Positions 10,434 through 19,997 of a DNA stretch of 64,000 nt are shown piece by piece. Numbering within the stretch: the first letter of the stretch is position 1; the number at the start of each line of letters is the position of its first letter. This DNA is from Betaproteobacteria bacterium HGW-Betaproteobacteria-22 (GTDB lineage: Bacteria; Pseudomonadota; Gammaproteobacteria; Burkholderiales; Methylophilaceae): positions 59,350 through 123,349 of the forward strand of contig PHCJ01000003.1 in NCBI GenBank assembly GCA_002842285.1, given 5' to 3'. The notes below the pieces were generated by a model that was not told where the DNA came from, did no database searches, and saw only the letters and a list, made by a program, of their open reading frames with translations. A program made the position numbers and the translations under genes.

Positions 10434-10632
10434 GGTGATTGCATAGTAAGGTGAGAGCTTGAATTTTAGACCAAATAGAAGGCTATGACGACATTTGCCT
10501 TATTTTGAGGTGCAAAACATCGTACAATGTACCTATGCACTCGTACCTTGTGAGTCAATCCTTGGCAAATAGCGTTAGGGCCATGCATAAAATTTATCAA
10601 TTACCTGCAACAATTGTCAGGCATGTTTGGAT

Positions 10633-10740
10633 ATCGCCATGACTCTGGTGAGGAAGTATCCTCAAGTTTCTATTTTCCGTAGTCATGGTGATTGACTTCG
10701 TGGTGCCGTGAAAATAGATGTTTCTAGTGAGGAAGCGTGA
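10633..10740 (+). promoter_or_regulatory. Structured 5' leader of pldA with alternative pairings
   Basis: ATCGCCATGACT(10633-10644)/AGTCATGGTGAT(10681-10692) encloses TGAGGA/TCCTCA; TCCTCA(10659-10664) and TCTATTTTC(10669-10677) are also complementary to the SD TGAGGA(10728-10733) and GAAAATAGA(10710-10718). Confidence 0.55.
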
Positions 10741-11909
10741 TGCATAACAAACAAACTTTATCAATTCACCTCATTCTAGTTTGCGGTCTTATGAGCATGC
10801 CTCTTGTGCCTGAAGCAAAAGAAATGTTGACGGTAGAGCAGGCAATATATAAATGCAAAATCACTTACCCTTCACAGTTTGAGTCGAAAAAGCGATTGGC
10901 TTGCTACGATAGTATTACTACGCCCGCTATCGAGTCCGTTACGCAAAGTACAGCTGAAAATACCAATGTAACTGATATGGCTATACAAGAAGAAACGCCA
11001 AAAGAAGCGCTTTTAGCTGCAGAAGACTTACCTAAAATTGATACAGTGGTTGCTATCGCGAAACCCAGTACGGAACTTGGTTATTTGGAAAGAAAATGGC
11101 GCTTAACATCACAAGGTGACTGGGATGCGAGTGACTTTGAAACTTATCGATCTAATTATTTAATTGTTACTAAATCCAGTCATCCTAACGATACTCCAGT
11201 AAGCCCAAGCCAAAACAATACAGATGATAGAAATTTAGATGCCAAGGATTTAAAATTCCAACTGAGTTTAAAAACAGAAATGATGGGCAATATTCCAATC
11301 ATTCGTGATCTACCATACGTGACCAGCTCCAGAATTTGGGCGGCCTATACACAGCAGTCCTATTGGCAGATTTTTAATGGCTCAGTATCCAGGCCATTTC
11401 GTGAAACCAATTACGAGCCTGAGGTGATCTTGTCATTAGGCATTGATAATCAGGTGGATGGTGTTAAAAAAAGCTATATTCCGAGAATGCTCAACCTCGG
11501 TCTTGTGCATCAATCCAATGGGCGTGCTAATCCGCTTTCCAGAAGTTGGAACAGATTGTATCTCGAAGGTGGGTTTGTGTTAACAGACCGGATTTCTTTA
11601 ATGGTGCGTCCATGGTGGCGTTTCTCAGAAAGTCAGGATGATAATCCTGATATCGATAAATACTTGGGATACGGTGATGTGACTTTTAGATGGGAGGATT
11701 ACAAACGTAAGCATGCTGCAACGATCATGTTGAGAAATAACTTGCGAAGCGACAACAAGGGCTATGCCAAGATTGATTTGCAGCGACAGGTTTTTAATAA
11801 CCCCTATTTAAAATTACATATAACACTTTCTTCAGGCTATGGCGAAAGCCTGCTTGATTATAATCATTCACAAAGTATTTTTGGTGTCGGCATTTCTCTT
11901 GGCGAATAG
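10740..11909 (+). CDS. pldA: Outer-membrane phospholipase A (OMPLA)
   Basis: YTQQSYWQIFN, RPFRETNYEPEVI, GLVHQSNGRANPLSRSWNRLYLEGGF catalytic His/Ser region. Confidence 0.88.
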   Translation: MHNKQTLSIHLILVCGLMSMPLVPEAKEMLTVEQAIYKCKITYPSQFESKKRLACYDSITTPAIESVTQSTAENTNVTDMAIQEETPKEALLAAEDLPKIDTVVAIAKPSTELGYLERKWRLTSQGDWDASDFETYRSNYLIVTKSSHPNDTPVSPSQNNTDDRNLDAKDLKFQLSLKTEMMGNIPIIRDLPYVTSSRIWAAYTQQSYWQIFNGSVSRPFRETNYEPEVILSLGIDNQVDGVKKSYIPRMLNLGLVHQSNGRANPLSRSWNRLYLEGGFVLTDRISLMVRPWWRFSESQDDNPDIDKYLGYGDVTFRWEDYKRKHAATIMLRNNLRSDNKGYAKIDLQRQVFNNPYLKLHITLSSGYGESLLDYNHSQSIFGVGISLGE

Positions 11910-11961
11910 TGTTCATTATCTTTTGATTGATGCGGGTTCTATTGTTTTTAAGTAACTGAAT

Positions 11962-13266
11962 ATGTCAAACAACTCACTTCTTAATCGCAGTCTGCAATCT
12001 GTCTGGCATCCATGCACACAGATGAAGCTGCATGAAAATTTACCTCTTGTTCCTATCAAACGTGGTGAGGGTGTCTGGCTATATGATGCGGAGGACAAAA
12101 GATACCTGGATGTGGTGAGCTCGTGGTGGGTCAATCTATTCGGTCATAATAATCCACGTATAAAAGAAGCGATTAAACAACAGTTGGATACGCTAGAGCA
12201 TGTAATGCTAGCGGGTTTTACACATGAGCCAGTGATTGCGTTGTCTGAAAAGTTAGCCAAGCTCACGGGCTTGGGCCATGCGTTTTACGCCAGTGATGGC
12301 GCAAGCGCCACTGAAATTGCGCTCAAGATGAGTTTTCATTACTGGCGCAATGCGAGTAAGCCGCAGAAAACAAAATTTATCAGTTTGCAAAACAGTTATC
12401 ACGGTGAAACCTTAGGCGCATTAGCCGTGACGGATGTCGCCATTTTTAAAGACACTTATGCGCCGCTGCTGATGCAGTCGGCACAAATGCCGAGCCCGGA
12501 CTTCAGGTTGGCCGAGGCAGGTGAAAGTGCAGAAGGTTATGCCTTGCGCTGTGCGGATGTACTTGAGTCTTATGTAAGTAAGCACTCACACGAGGTAGCA
12601 GCCTTTATTATCGAGCCGCTGGTGCAGTGTGCGGCAGGCATGGCGATGTATCACCCTGTCTATTTGCGGCGTGCCCGTGAGATATGCACCAAATATCAGG
12701 TACATTTGATTGCCGACGAGATTGCCGTGGGATTTGGCAGAACCGGAACGATGTTTGCGTGCGAGCAGGCAAAGGTGACCGCAGATTTTATCTGTTTATC
12801 GAAAGGAATTACAGGCGGTTATTTGCCGCTCTCTGCCGTGCTCACAACGGATAAAATCTATCAGGTGTTTTACCACGACAGTGCGGCCAGGGGATTTCTG
12901 CACAGTCACAGCTATACGGGTAATCCACTGGCATGTAGTGCTGCATTGGCGACATTGGCGATATTTGAGTCAGATAACATCATAAATGAAAATCGTGATA
13001 AATCAGCATTTATTCAGCATTCGATGCAAGTGCTTACTGACCTGGAAATCTCGCATTTACGTCATCAAGGGATGATTTTTGCGTTTGATGTTAAGACTAA
13101 GGATTTGCAGTTTGTAAGCAAATGCTATCAACTGGCGATGTTACACGGTTTGCTGTTGCGGCCAATCGGCAACGTTGTTTATTTTATGCCACCTTACACT
13201 ATTACAGAGGAGCAAATCGGTTTTATGATCAGCAAAACCTTACTCATTCTGAGAGATATCTTATGA
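11962..13266 (+). CDS. bioA: Adenosylmethionine-8-amino-7-oxononanoate transaminase
   Basis: VWHPCTQMK, DVVSSWWVNLFGHNNP, SYHGETLGALAVTD, IADEIAVGFGRTG, SYTGNPLACSAALA. Confidence 0.94.
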   Translation: MSNNSLLNRSLQSVWHPCTQMKLHENLPLVPIKRGEGVWLYDAEDKRYLDVVSSWWVNLFGHNNPRIKEAIKQQLDTLEHVMLAGFTHEPVIALSEKLAKLTGLGHAFYASDGASATEIALKMSFHYWRNASKPQKTKFISLQNSYHGETLGALAVTDVAIFKDTYAPLLMQSAQMPSPDFRLAEAGESAEGYALRCADVLESYVSKHSHEVAAFIIEPLVQCAAGMAMYHPVYLRRAREICTKYQVHLIADEIAVGFGRTGTMFACEQAKVTADFICLSKGITGGYLPLSAVLTTDKIYQVFYHDSAARGFLHSHSYTGNPLACSAALATLAIFESDNIINENRDKSAFIQHSMQVLTDLEISHLRHQGMIFAFDVKTKDLQFVSKCYQLAMLHGLLLRPIGNVVYFMPPYTITEEQIGFMISKTLLILRDIL

Positions 13267-14666
13267 AGCGACTATTGCTCTTTGTAGGTTTAATGTTGGC
13301 GACTTTGCAGGCAGGTGCGGAACTGCCGCCCGATGTGAGTGGCGCACTTAAAAAAGCAGGGATTCCAACGCAAAATGTCGCCATTTACATCAGGCCAGTA
13401 AATGCTGAAGCCCCGCTGCTTGAACATAATGCAACGCAGAGCATGAATCCTGCTTCTGTCATGAAGTTGGTCACCACTAACGCTGCCTTGGAGCTGTTAG
13501 GCCCAACTTACCGATGGAAAACAGAAGTCTACAGTAACGGCACGTTGGAAAATGAGCTACTTAACGGTGATTTGATCATCAAGGGCTATGGGGACCCTGC
13601 TTTCAAAGCGCAGGATTTATGGCGTATGCTGCAGCGATTACGGCAGCTAGGTATTAAAAATATTCACGGTGATTTAATTATAGATAAAGATTACTTTGAT
13701 AAAGAGGTGGATGCGCAGGCGGTTTTTGATGGTGAAATATGGCGCGCATACAATGCTATGCCCAGCACTTTTTTGGTGAATGCACGTAATACCAGTTTCA
13801 GATTTAGCATTGTTGATGGTCAGGTGAAAATAGACCAAGAGTTTGAGCTGCCCGAAATCAAGATCATCAACAACATGAAAGTAGCAGGCCGAGGGTGTGC
13901 GGCTTGGCGCAGCACCATGACTTACCAAGTCAATGTCCTTGATGATAGCGCAACGGTTACGTTTAATGGCACTTTCTCACCTAGTTGTGGTGAGCGCTAT
14001 ATAGAGCTAAGTTTGTTTAATGACACGCAGTATGCCTATTTTTCATTTAAAAAACTATGGCAAGAGTTGGGCGGCAGTTTTGAGGGTCAGATCAAAGTTG
14101 CTGAAACACCAGATAGTGCAGTTAAGTTAATAGAACAGTTTTCAGATCCTCTCGGTTATGTCGTGCGTGATGTGAATAAATGGAGCAATAATTTAATGGC
14201 GCGCCAATTACTGCTCACAATTGCCGCTGAGCAAGTGGGTGCGCCAGCAAGGGTTGACAAAGGTGAGCAGGCCATACAAAGCTGGCTGAGAACCAAGAAT
14301 TTGCGATTTAATGAATTGGTGGTGGATAATGGCTCAGGTTTGTCGCGCAATACGCGCATCAGTGCTGAGCACCTGGGGCAAATGCTGGTAAGTGCTTATA
14401 ATGGCCCCACCATGCCTGAATTTATGGCATCACTAGCCATCCTATCAAAGGATGGTACAGTGATGGGGCGATTGAAAGAAGGCCCATCCAATGGACGCGC
14501 GCACCTTAAAACAGGCTCTTTAAATGGCGTGAGTGCCATTGCAGGCTACGTGCTGGACGCAAATGGGCACAGGCACGTGCTGGTGATGCTGGTGAATCAT
14601 GCAAAAGCATCATCAAGTAAGTCGGCGCAAGACGCGCTGATTGACTGGGTAAGTTTGCAGCCATAA
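13263..14666 (+). CDS. dacB: D-alanyl-D-alanine carboxypeptidase/endopeptidase (PBP4-like)
   Basis: NPASVMKLVTT (SxxK), SNNLMARQL, HLKTGSLNGVSAIAGYV; ATGA overlap with bioA supports the 13263 start. Confidence 0.9.
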   Translation: MKRLLLFVGLMLATLQAGAELPPDVSGALKKAGIPTQNVAIYIRPVNAEAPLLEHNATQSMNPASVMKLVTTNAALELLGPTYRWKTEVYSNGTLENELLNGDLIIKGYGDPAFKAQDLWRMLQRLRQLGIKNIHGDLIIDKDYFDKEVDAQAVFDGEIWRAYNAMPSTFLVNARNTSFRFSIVDGQVKIDQEFELPEIKIINNMKVAGRGCAAWRSTMTYQVNVLDDSATVTFNGTFSPSCGERYIELSLFNDTQYAYFSFKKLWQELGGSFEGQIKVAETPDSAVKLIEQFSDPLGYVVRDVNKWSNNLMARQLLLTIAAEQVGAPARVDKGEQAIQSWLRTKNLRFNELVVDNGSGLSRNTRISAEHLGQMLVSAYNGPTMPEFMASLAILSKDGTVMGRLKEGPSNGRAHLKTGSLNGVSAIAGYVLDANGHRHVLVMLVNHAKASSSKSAQDALIDWVSLQP

Positions 14667-14806
14667 TCCCGTATCCGTACAAGGCGACTGCTTTTGGTGT
14701 TGATTTACAGTATGATGATAAGTTAAGCTTTGTATCACGAAGCTTAGAGTATCCTGAGAGGATGCTGAAGTTTAGGATTTAGAAAATTTAAGATTTAGGA
14801 CAGGCA

Positions 14807-15280
14807 ATGAAATTACGCAATACATTATTGGCAGGAGTTTTTTTGTTCGGGTTAAGTGCGTGCCAGGCTGACTCCAATAAAGCGAATGGCGAAGCAATCC
14901 AATCAAAGGAAACCAAAGTGATGGCCGGGGAAATTACACAGTTACAAAAAATTGATACAGTAATAGGTGATGGTCGCGAGGCTGAACCAGGCTTCAATGT
15001 CACCGTACATTACACGGGTTGGCTATATGATGCCGGCGCTGAAGGAGGTAAGGGTAAAAAGTTTGACAGTAGCATTGATCGTGGGCAACCTTTCAACTTC
15101 TTCCTTGGGGGCGGTCAGGTAATACAAGGTTGGGATGAAGGTTTTGCAGGCATGAAAATTGGCGGTAAACGTACACTGATTATTCCCTCGGAAATGGGTT
15201 ACGGTGCGCGCGGCGCGGGTGGTGCAATCCCTCCGAATGCTGACTTGATTTTTGAAGTGGAATTATTAAGCGTTAAATAA
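14807..15280 (+). CDS. FKBP-type peptidyl-prolyl isomerase, lipoprotein
   Basis: Lipobox LSAC; FNVTVHYTGWLYD, FDSSIDRGQPFNFFLGGGQVIQGWDEG. Confidence 0.9.
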   Translation: MKLRNTLLAGVFLFGLSACQADSNKANGEAIQSKETKVMAGEITQLQKIDTVIGDGREAEPGFNVTVHYTGWLYDAGAEGGKGKKFDSSIDRGQPFNFFLGGGQVIQGWDEGFAGMKIGGKRTLIIPSEMGYGARGAGGAIPPNADLIFEVELLSVK

Positions 15281-15284
15281 TTGA

Positions 15285-15371
15285 TGTAGGAGCGATTTTA
15301 AATCGTGAAAGCGATGGAGATAACTCAATATCGTTTTCGTGCAATAACGTGCTATAAATTGTGCTCCCACA
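15285..15371. repeat. REP-like inverted pair
   Basis: tgtaggagcgattttaaatcgtga followed by inverted tgtgggagcacaatttatagcacg (as cgtgctataaattgtgctcccaca). Confidence 0.6.
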
Positions 15372-15381
15372 GGAGATGAAA

Positions 15382-15810
15382 ATGAAAGTCAGTGTGAAAT
15401 GGATTGATGGCGTCAGCTTTGTCGGCGAGTCTGATTCTGGACACGCCGTTGTGTTGGATGGCGCACCTGAGAATGGCGGTCGCAACATCGGCATGCGCCC
15501 AATGGAAATGCTGCTGATTGGGATGGGTGGTTGCACCTCGTTTGACGTGGTGACGATACTCAAAAAGGCACGTCAGCCTATTATTGATTGCGTGGCTGAG
15601 ATTAACGCAACGCGTGCAGATGAGATTCCCAAAGTGTTTACTAAAATTCACATACATTTTGTGGTGACTGGTGACAACCTGAATGCCGTGCAAGTTGAAC
15701 GTGCAATCAGATTGTCAGCTGAGAAGTATTGCTCAGCCTCCATTATGCTCAGTAAAAGTGTGGAAATTACCCATGATTTTGAAATCAGGTCTATGATAAC
15801 AACTGCCTGA
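15382..15810 (+). CDS. OsmC family protein
   Basis: MRPMEMLLIGMGGCTSFDVVTILKKARQ; AGGAG 6 nt before ATG 15382. Confidence 0.88.
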   Translation: MKVSVKWIDGVSFVGESDSGHAVVLDGAPENGGRNIGMRPMEMLLIGMGGCTSFDVVTILKKARQPIIDCVAEINATRADEIPKVFTKIHIHFVVTGDNLNAVQVERAIRLSAEKYCSASIMLSKSVEITHDFEIRSMITTA

Positions 15811-15902
15811 TTGGCTTCAATAAAAAATCAAAGTTAGATATGCTTACGTTTTTATCGGTATGGAATGCAGCCGGCTTACCACCGGGCTGCATTTGAATTT
15901 AC

Positions 15903-16220
15903 TTAAAGCTCAATAATCTTTACACTCAGCGGTTGCTCGTCTTCCAGAATATTCAAAAGCCGATCAATATTGGGGTGTTTGCCGGGGCAGTTTTCAGCAT
16001 CTGCTGTGTGTTCCGCATAGAGGCTAAGTCCTTCAACGGCCGCGTCTAGTGAGATCTCCCCATACATGCGGGCAAGGTGATTGTACACCTTGACAGAGCC
16101 TTGACTGCCAGGCTTGTTTTCAATGATGCCGGCAGAACTGCCATCGGGATGGTAAAGCTCAATACGGGCTACATGAGAAGCATCATCCAAGGTTTGTAAT
16201 ACATCACTAAATTTATCCAT
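15903..16220 (-). CDS. Conserved hypothetical protein
   Basis: Intact 105-aa ORF with plausible SD (AAAGG), in tandem with coq7. Confidence 0.65.
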   Translation of the reverse strand: MDKFSDVLQTLDDASHVARIELYHPDGSSAGIIENKPGSQGSVKVYNHLARMYGEISLDAAVEGLSLYAEHTADAENCPGKHPNIDRLLNILEDEQPLSVKIIEL

Positions 16221-16256
16221 TTGTTAAACCTTTATTTGTTATCTATTATTTGTTAT

Positions 16257-16892
16257 CTATAAGTGATAGGTTGTGCTTGTCATGACGGCTGACATTTTTT
16301 TCATGCAGTACTTAATGGGTAAAGGCAGTTGCGCCGCCCCTTGACTGTTCGCAGCATCGGCATGTCTAGCTTCGTCTACCTGCATTTGTTCAATAATTTT
16401 GCGAGATTTTTCGTCAGCATCCGGTAATTGTGCAAGGTGGCTGGCCAAGTGCTCACTCACTTGTTTTTCAGTTTCTTCCAGAAAGCCTAAGCTCCATTTG
16501 TCCCCCATCGCACCTGCAATCGCACCAATTGCAAATGAGCCTGCATAGAACAATGGGTTGAGCAGGCTGGTCCGCCCGCCAACCTGGTCAATACGTGACT
16601 GGCACCATGCCAGATGTTCGGTTTCCTCCTGTGCAGCCTGCTGCATTGCTTGGCTGGTGACGGCATCTCGTGCAGTGATCGCCTGGCCGCTATATAAGGC
16701 TTGTGCGCAGACTTCCCCTGTGTGGTTAATGCGCATGAGTGCGCCGATATGTTTTTTTTGGGCTTCGGTCAATACGGTTTCGTCAATTCCAGCGTCTGGG
16801 TGCGGTCGTAGACTACGCGGCTTGGCTAAAAGTGTACGTAAGGCTGTATCGAATTCGCAAATCACCCTGTCTAGATTAAATAGCTGATTCAT
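16257..16892 (-). CDS. coq7: Demethoxyubiquinone hydroxylase family protein
   Basis: LMRINHTGEVCAQALYSGQ, EETEHLAWCQSRI, GFLEETEKQV, DEARHAD di-iron motifs. Confidence 0.93.
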   Translation of the reverse strand: MNQLFNLDRVICEFDTALRTLLAKPRSLRPHPDAGIDETVLTEAQKKHIGALMRINHTGEVCAQALYSGQAITARDAVTSQAMQQAAQEETEHLAWCQSRIDQVGGRTSLLNPLFYAGSFAIGAIAGAMGDKWSLGFLEETEKQVSEHLASHLAQLPDADEKSRKIIEQMQVDEARHADAANSQGAAQLPLPIKYCMKKMSAVMTSTTYHL

Positions 16893-16907
16893 GATGATAT
16901 TCTACCT

Positions 16908-18089
16908 TTAATTGCGCTCGGATAACTGTATTTGTCTTGTGATTATTTGTACAGGATGGCATACGTTTACATGAATATTTTGTGCGCGTAAGCCCCGGCT
17001 GATATGTAGGCTACAGCCAATATTGGACGTGGCAAGCAGTGTAAGCTGCCGGTTTGCGATAGTATCAAGTTTGTCTTGCAATAACGCATTGGCCATGGCT
17101 GGCTGGGTGAGTGTGTAAGCACCGGCGCCACCGCAGCATTGATTGTTACCAGGCAAAGCCTGAATATCGATTTCGGGAATTTTCTGCAATAACTGATAAG
17201 TGTCTTTGTGGCTATGCAAAACATTTCGTAAGCTACATGGGTCTTGTACGTAAAGCGTTTGCGGCAATGGAGAAATTTCAAGATGTTGCCAGTCGCATTT
17301 CACAAGGAATGCACAGATATCTAATATGGTATGCGTGCTGAGATAGTCTTTTAGTCCGGCACCACAGCCGCTTACGGTCGTTAATATTGGATAGTCGGGA
17401 TTAAAGCAGGCGGCATTTTTCTTGATGAGCGACTGTGCTTCCTCAGCATCGCCCATTTGTCGGGCAATACTACCGCAGCAGGTTTGCAGTTTGGGAATAT
17501 GCACGTGATAGCCGAGTTTGTTTAGCAGGTAAACGCTGTCATTCAGTGATTGGCTATCCAATGCACTGCCTGCGCATCCCAGAAACAGGCTGACATTGCC
17601 TTTTAAGGGTTCGGTTGTTGGGTAGTATGTTTTCCAGCGCTGAGGCATGGCTAGCCTAGGTAGTGATTTGGCTGGCGGGAAAGCACGCTGGAGTAAACCC
17701 GTCAGTCGTAACTGTTGCAGCAGCCAAAGAGGCCAAGTGATTGATGTGGCTAGCAAACGGCTACGGATAAAGGGTTTTGCCAGCCTATGCCAGTGATTGG
17801 TCTGAGGGGTGTAAAGCGCACGTGTGGTGTCAATCAGCGCACCGTAACTGACATTGTTTGGACAGGCCGACTCACAGCTGCGACAGCTTAAACATAAATC
17901 AATATGCGCTGTAAATCTGGCATTGTTAGGCAAAATTTCTTGTGCAACCGCACGCATTAACTGAATGCGCCCACGTGGGGAATCCGCTTCCGAGCCTGTC
18001 TTTCTGTAGGTAGGGCAGTGGGGCAGGCATAGTCCGCAAACGACGCAGCGATCAGCTTCAGCAATCAGTTTGTTCAGAGGCAAATTCAT
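16908..18089 (-). CDS. glcF: Glycolate oxidase iron-sulfur subunit
   Basis: Two 4Fe-4S motifs (CVVCGLCLPHCP, CLSCRSCESACP), CCGG motifs CCGSIARQMG and CCGGAGAY. Confidence 0.9.
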   Translation of the reverse strand: MNLPLNKLIAEADRCVVCGLCLPHCPTYRKTGSEADSPRGRIQLMRAVAQEILPNNARFTAHIDLCLSCRSCESACPNNVSYGALIDTTRALYTPQTNHWHRLAKPFIRSRLLATSITWPLWLLQQLRLTGLLQRAFPPAKSLPRLAMPQRWKTYYPTTEPLKGNVSLFLGCAGSALDSQSLNDSVYLLNKLGYHVHIPKLQTCCGSIARQMGDAEEAQSLIKKNAACFNPDYPILTTVSGCGAGLKDYLSTHTILDICAFLVKCDWQHLEISPLPQTLYVQDPCSLRNVLHSHKDTYQLLQKIPEIDIQALPGNNQCCGGAGAYTLTQPAMANALLQDKLDTIANRQLTLLATSNIGCSLHISRGLRAQNIHVNVCHPVQIITRQIQLSERN

Positions 18090-18261
18090 GTTGGTATTAT
18101 AATCAGTTCAGCCATCAGCATGGTGGCTAATGTGTGCATAGGTCCATGCAGCTTTCAAAAAAAGCATGCCATTTGCTAAAAGCAAAATAGATCTATTCAT
18201 GTTTTTTACGGATCAAATTCTTTTTTCAGTCTACCTGAAAAGCCAAGCGCATACTGGGCAT

Positions 18262-18290
18262 AAAAAAGCCGCCTCGGTTATAGGCGGCTA
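18262..18290 (-). terminator. Rho-independent terminator downstream of ctpA
   Basis: Minus-strand AGCCGCCT-ATAACCG-AGGCGGCT followed by a T tract. Confidence 0.8.
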
Positions 18291-18308
18291 GATGATTTTT
18301 AATATGAA

Positions 18309-19760
18309 TCAATTTGCTTTGGCATTATCTGCCTTAGGTGGCTCTGATTGAATGACAGGTAAACCTTTAAGCAGGTTCATGGCTTGCATGAACTGCACAT
18401 CGTCTTTACTCGTTGGTTCAATCGGGGCTGCAGGTTCAGCAAATTTCTTCTCATTTATTTTCTCTTTTGAGACTTCTTTTTTAACATTGGCAGCAGGTTT
18501 TTCAGCCCCTTTATTTGTAGTGTCGCTATCTTTTGGGTTTGATAAATGGCCTGTTAAATCTGCCTCATGCACGGCATTCGATTGGTCGGTGCCGTCATCT
18601 ACGATATAGTCTGGCACAATCCCTTTTGCCTGGATTGAACGGCCGTTAGGCGTAAAGTAGCGAGCGGTAGTGAGCTTGATTGCTGCGCCGTTATTCATGG
18701 GCATAATGGTTTGCACTGAGCCTTTGCCAAAGCTTTGCGTGCCAAGTACGGCCGCACGTTTGTGATCCTGAAGTGCGCCCGCCACAATTTCTGAGGCAGA
18801 GGCAGAGCCGCTGTTGATAAGCACCACCATGGGCACGGTTTTTATGTCAGCGGGCAGGTCGCGTACGTAATCATTGGCAGCTCCCCCGCGCACGTAGTTT
18901 TCCGGCACTGCAGTCAGCTGCATTTTTGAGTCAGGTGCACGCCCTTCGGTGTAGACCACCAGTTCGCCTTTAGGCAAAAATGCGGCAGACACACCAACAG
19001 CTCCATTCAGCAAACCGCCCGGATCGTTGCGTAAGTCTAAAACAAACCCTTTAAAAGCGCCTTTATTTTCTTCATGCATGGTTTTAATCGCTTTTGCCAG
19101 GTCTTCGCCTGTGCGCTCCTGGAACTGCGTGATTCTGGCATAAGCGTAACCTGGCTCGGTTAATTTGTATTTCACGCTCTTGCTCTTGATGATGGCGCGA
19201 GTCAGTGTGAATAATATAGGTTTGCTTTCACTTTTGCGTAACACAGTTAACACAATTTGCGTATCAGGCTTGCCACGCATACGTTTCACTGCGTCGTTCA
19301 GCGACATGCCCTTGACCGGCGTTTCATCTAGTTTTACGATCAGATCGCCACTTTTCAACCCTGCTGCATAAGCAGGTGAGTCTTCAATGGGGGAAATGAC
19401 CTTCACTAAACCATCTTCCATGCCGACTTCAATTCCTAATCCACCAAATTCGCCTTGGGTGGCCACTTGCATATCCTTGAATGCATCCGGATCCATATAG
19501 GTGGAGTGGGGATCTAGTCCTGTCAGCATGCCGCTGATGGCCTCGGAAATGAGCTTTTTGTCTTCAACCGGCTCTACATAATCTGTTTTTATTTTACCAA
19601 ACACTTCCGCAAAGGCGCGTAAATCATCAAGTGGCAACTGAGGTTTGGTGATTTTTTCAGCGACAGCTGAATAGGTGAGGCTGAGCATGAGCCCAAGAAT
19701 CAGCCCTGAGCCTAATAACCCGATTTTTGTGAGCCGTTGATGTTTATTGTTTACTTGCAT
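18309..19760 (-). CDS. ctpA: S41 carboxy-terminal processing protease
   Basis: PDZ domain GLGIEVGMEDGLVKVISPIEDSPAYAAGLKSGD; INSGSASASEIVAGALQDHKRA; SFGKGSVQT. Confidence 0.93.
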   Translation of the reverse strand: MQVNNKHQRLTKIGLLGSGLILGLMLSLTYSAVAEKITKPQLPLDDLRAFAEVFGKIKTDYVEPVEDKKLISEAISGMLTGLDPHSTYMDPDAFKDMQVATQGEFGGLGIEVGMEDGLVKVISPIEDSPAYAAGLKSGDLIVKLDETPVKGMSLNDAVKRMRGKPDTQIVLTVLRKSESKPILFTLTRAIIKSKSVKYKLTEPGYAYARITQFQERTGEDLAKAIKTMHEENKGAFKGFVLDLRNDPGGLLNGAVGVSAAFLPKGELVVYTEGRAPDSKMQLTAVPENYVRGGAANDYVRDLPADIKTVPMVVLINSGSASASEIVAGALQDHKRAAVLGTQSFGKGSVQTIMPMNNGAAIKLTTARYFTPNGRSIQAKGIVPDYIVDDGTDQSNAVHEADLTGHLSNPKDSDTTNKGAEKPAANVKKEVSKEKINEKKFAEPAAPIEPTSKDDVQFMQAMNLLKGLPVIQSEPPKADNAKAN

Positions 19761-19793
19761 GTATGAAATGTTCCACTAAGTTTTGATCATTAA

Positions 19794-19825
19794 TATCTGA
19801 GTACTCAATTTTGAGTGCTCAGATA
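19794..19825. promoter_or_regulatory. 32-bp near-perfect palindrome upstream of ctpA
   Basis: TATCTGAGTACTCAA-TT-TTGAGTGCTCAGATA, 14 of 15 arm positions complementary. Confidence 0.5.
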
Positions 19826-19997
19826 CTGCGTTAATTTGGTAAGATTAAGGCCATGTTAAATGGATTGATTTGAGCTAAGTCAGCTTTAGCGTTAAATTGT
19901 CAATCACTATGAGTTCGTAATCTTTCTTTAGTTTCAAATTGAAGCCACTATAATTGTCCAATATGCATATTAAACTATATCTGTCAGGACATACAAA

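Noticed and set aside
13122-13262. N-terminal extension of the dacB ORF overlapping bioA
   Set aside because: The ATGA junction at 13263 followed by a signal peptide (MKRLLLFVGLMLATLQAGA) is the natural start.
15361-15381. Extended GTG start of the OsmC ORF
   Set aside because: It lies in the REP-like repeat; AGGAG 6 nt before ATG 15382 is a much better start.
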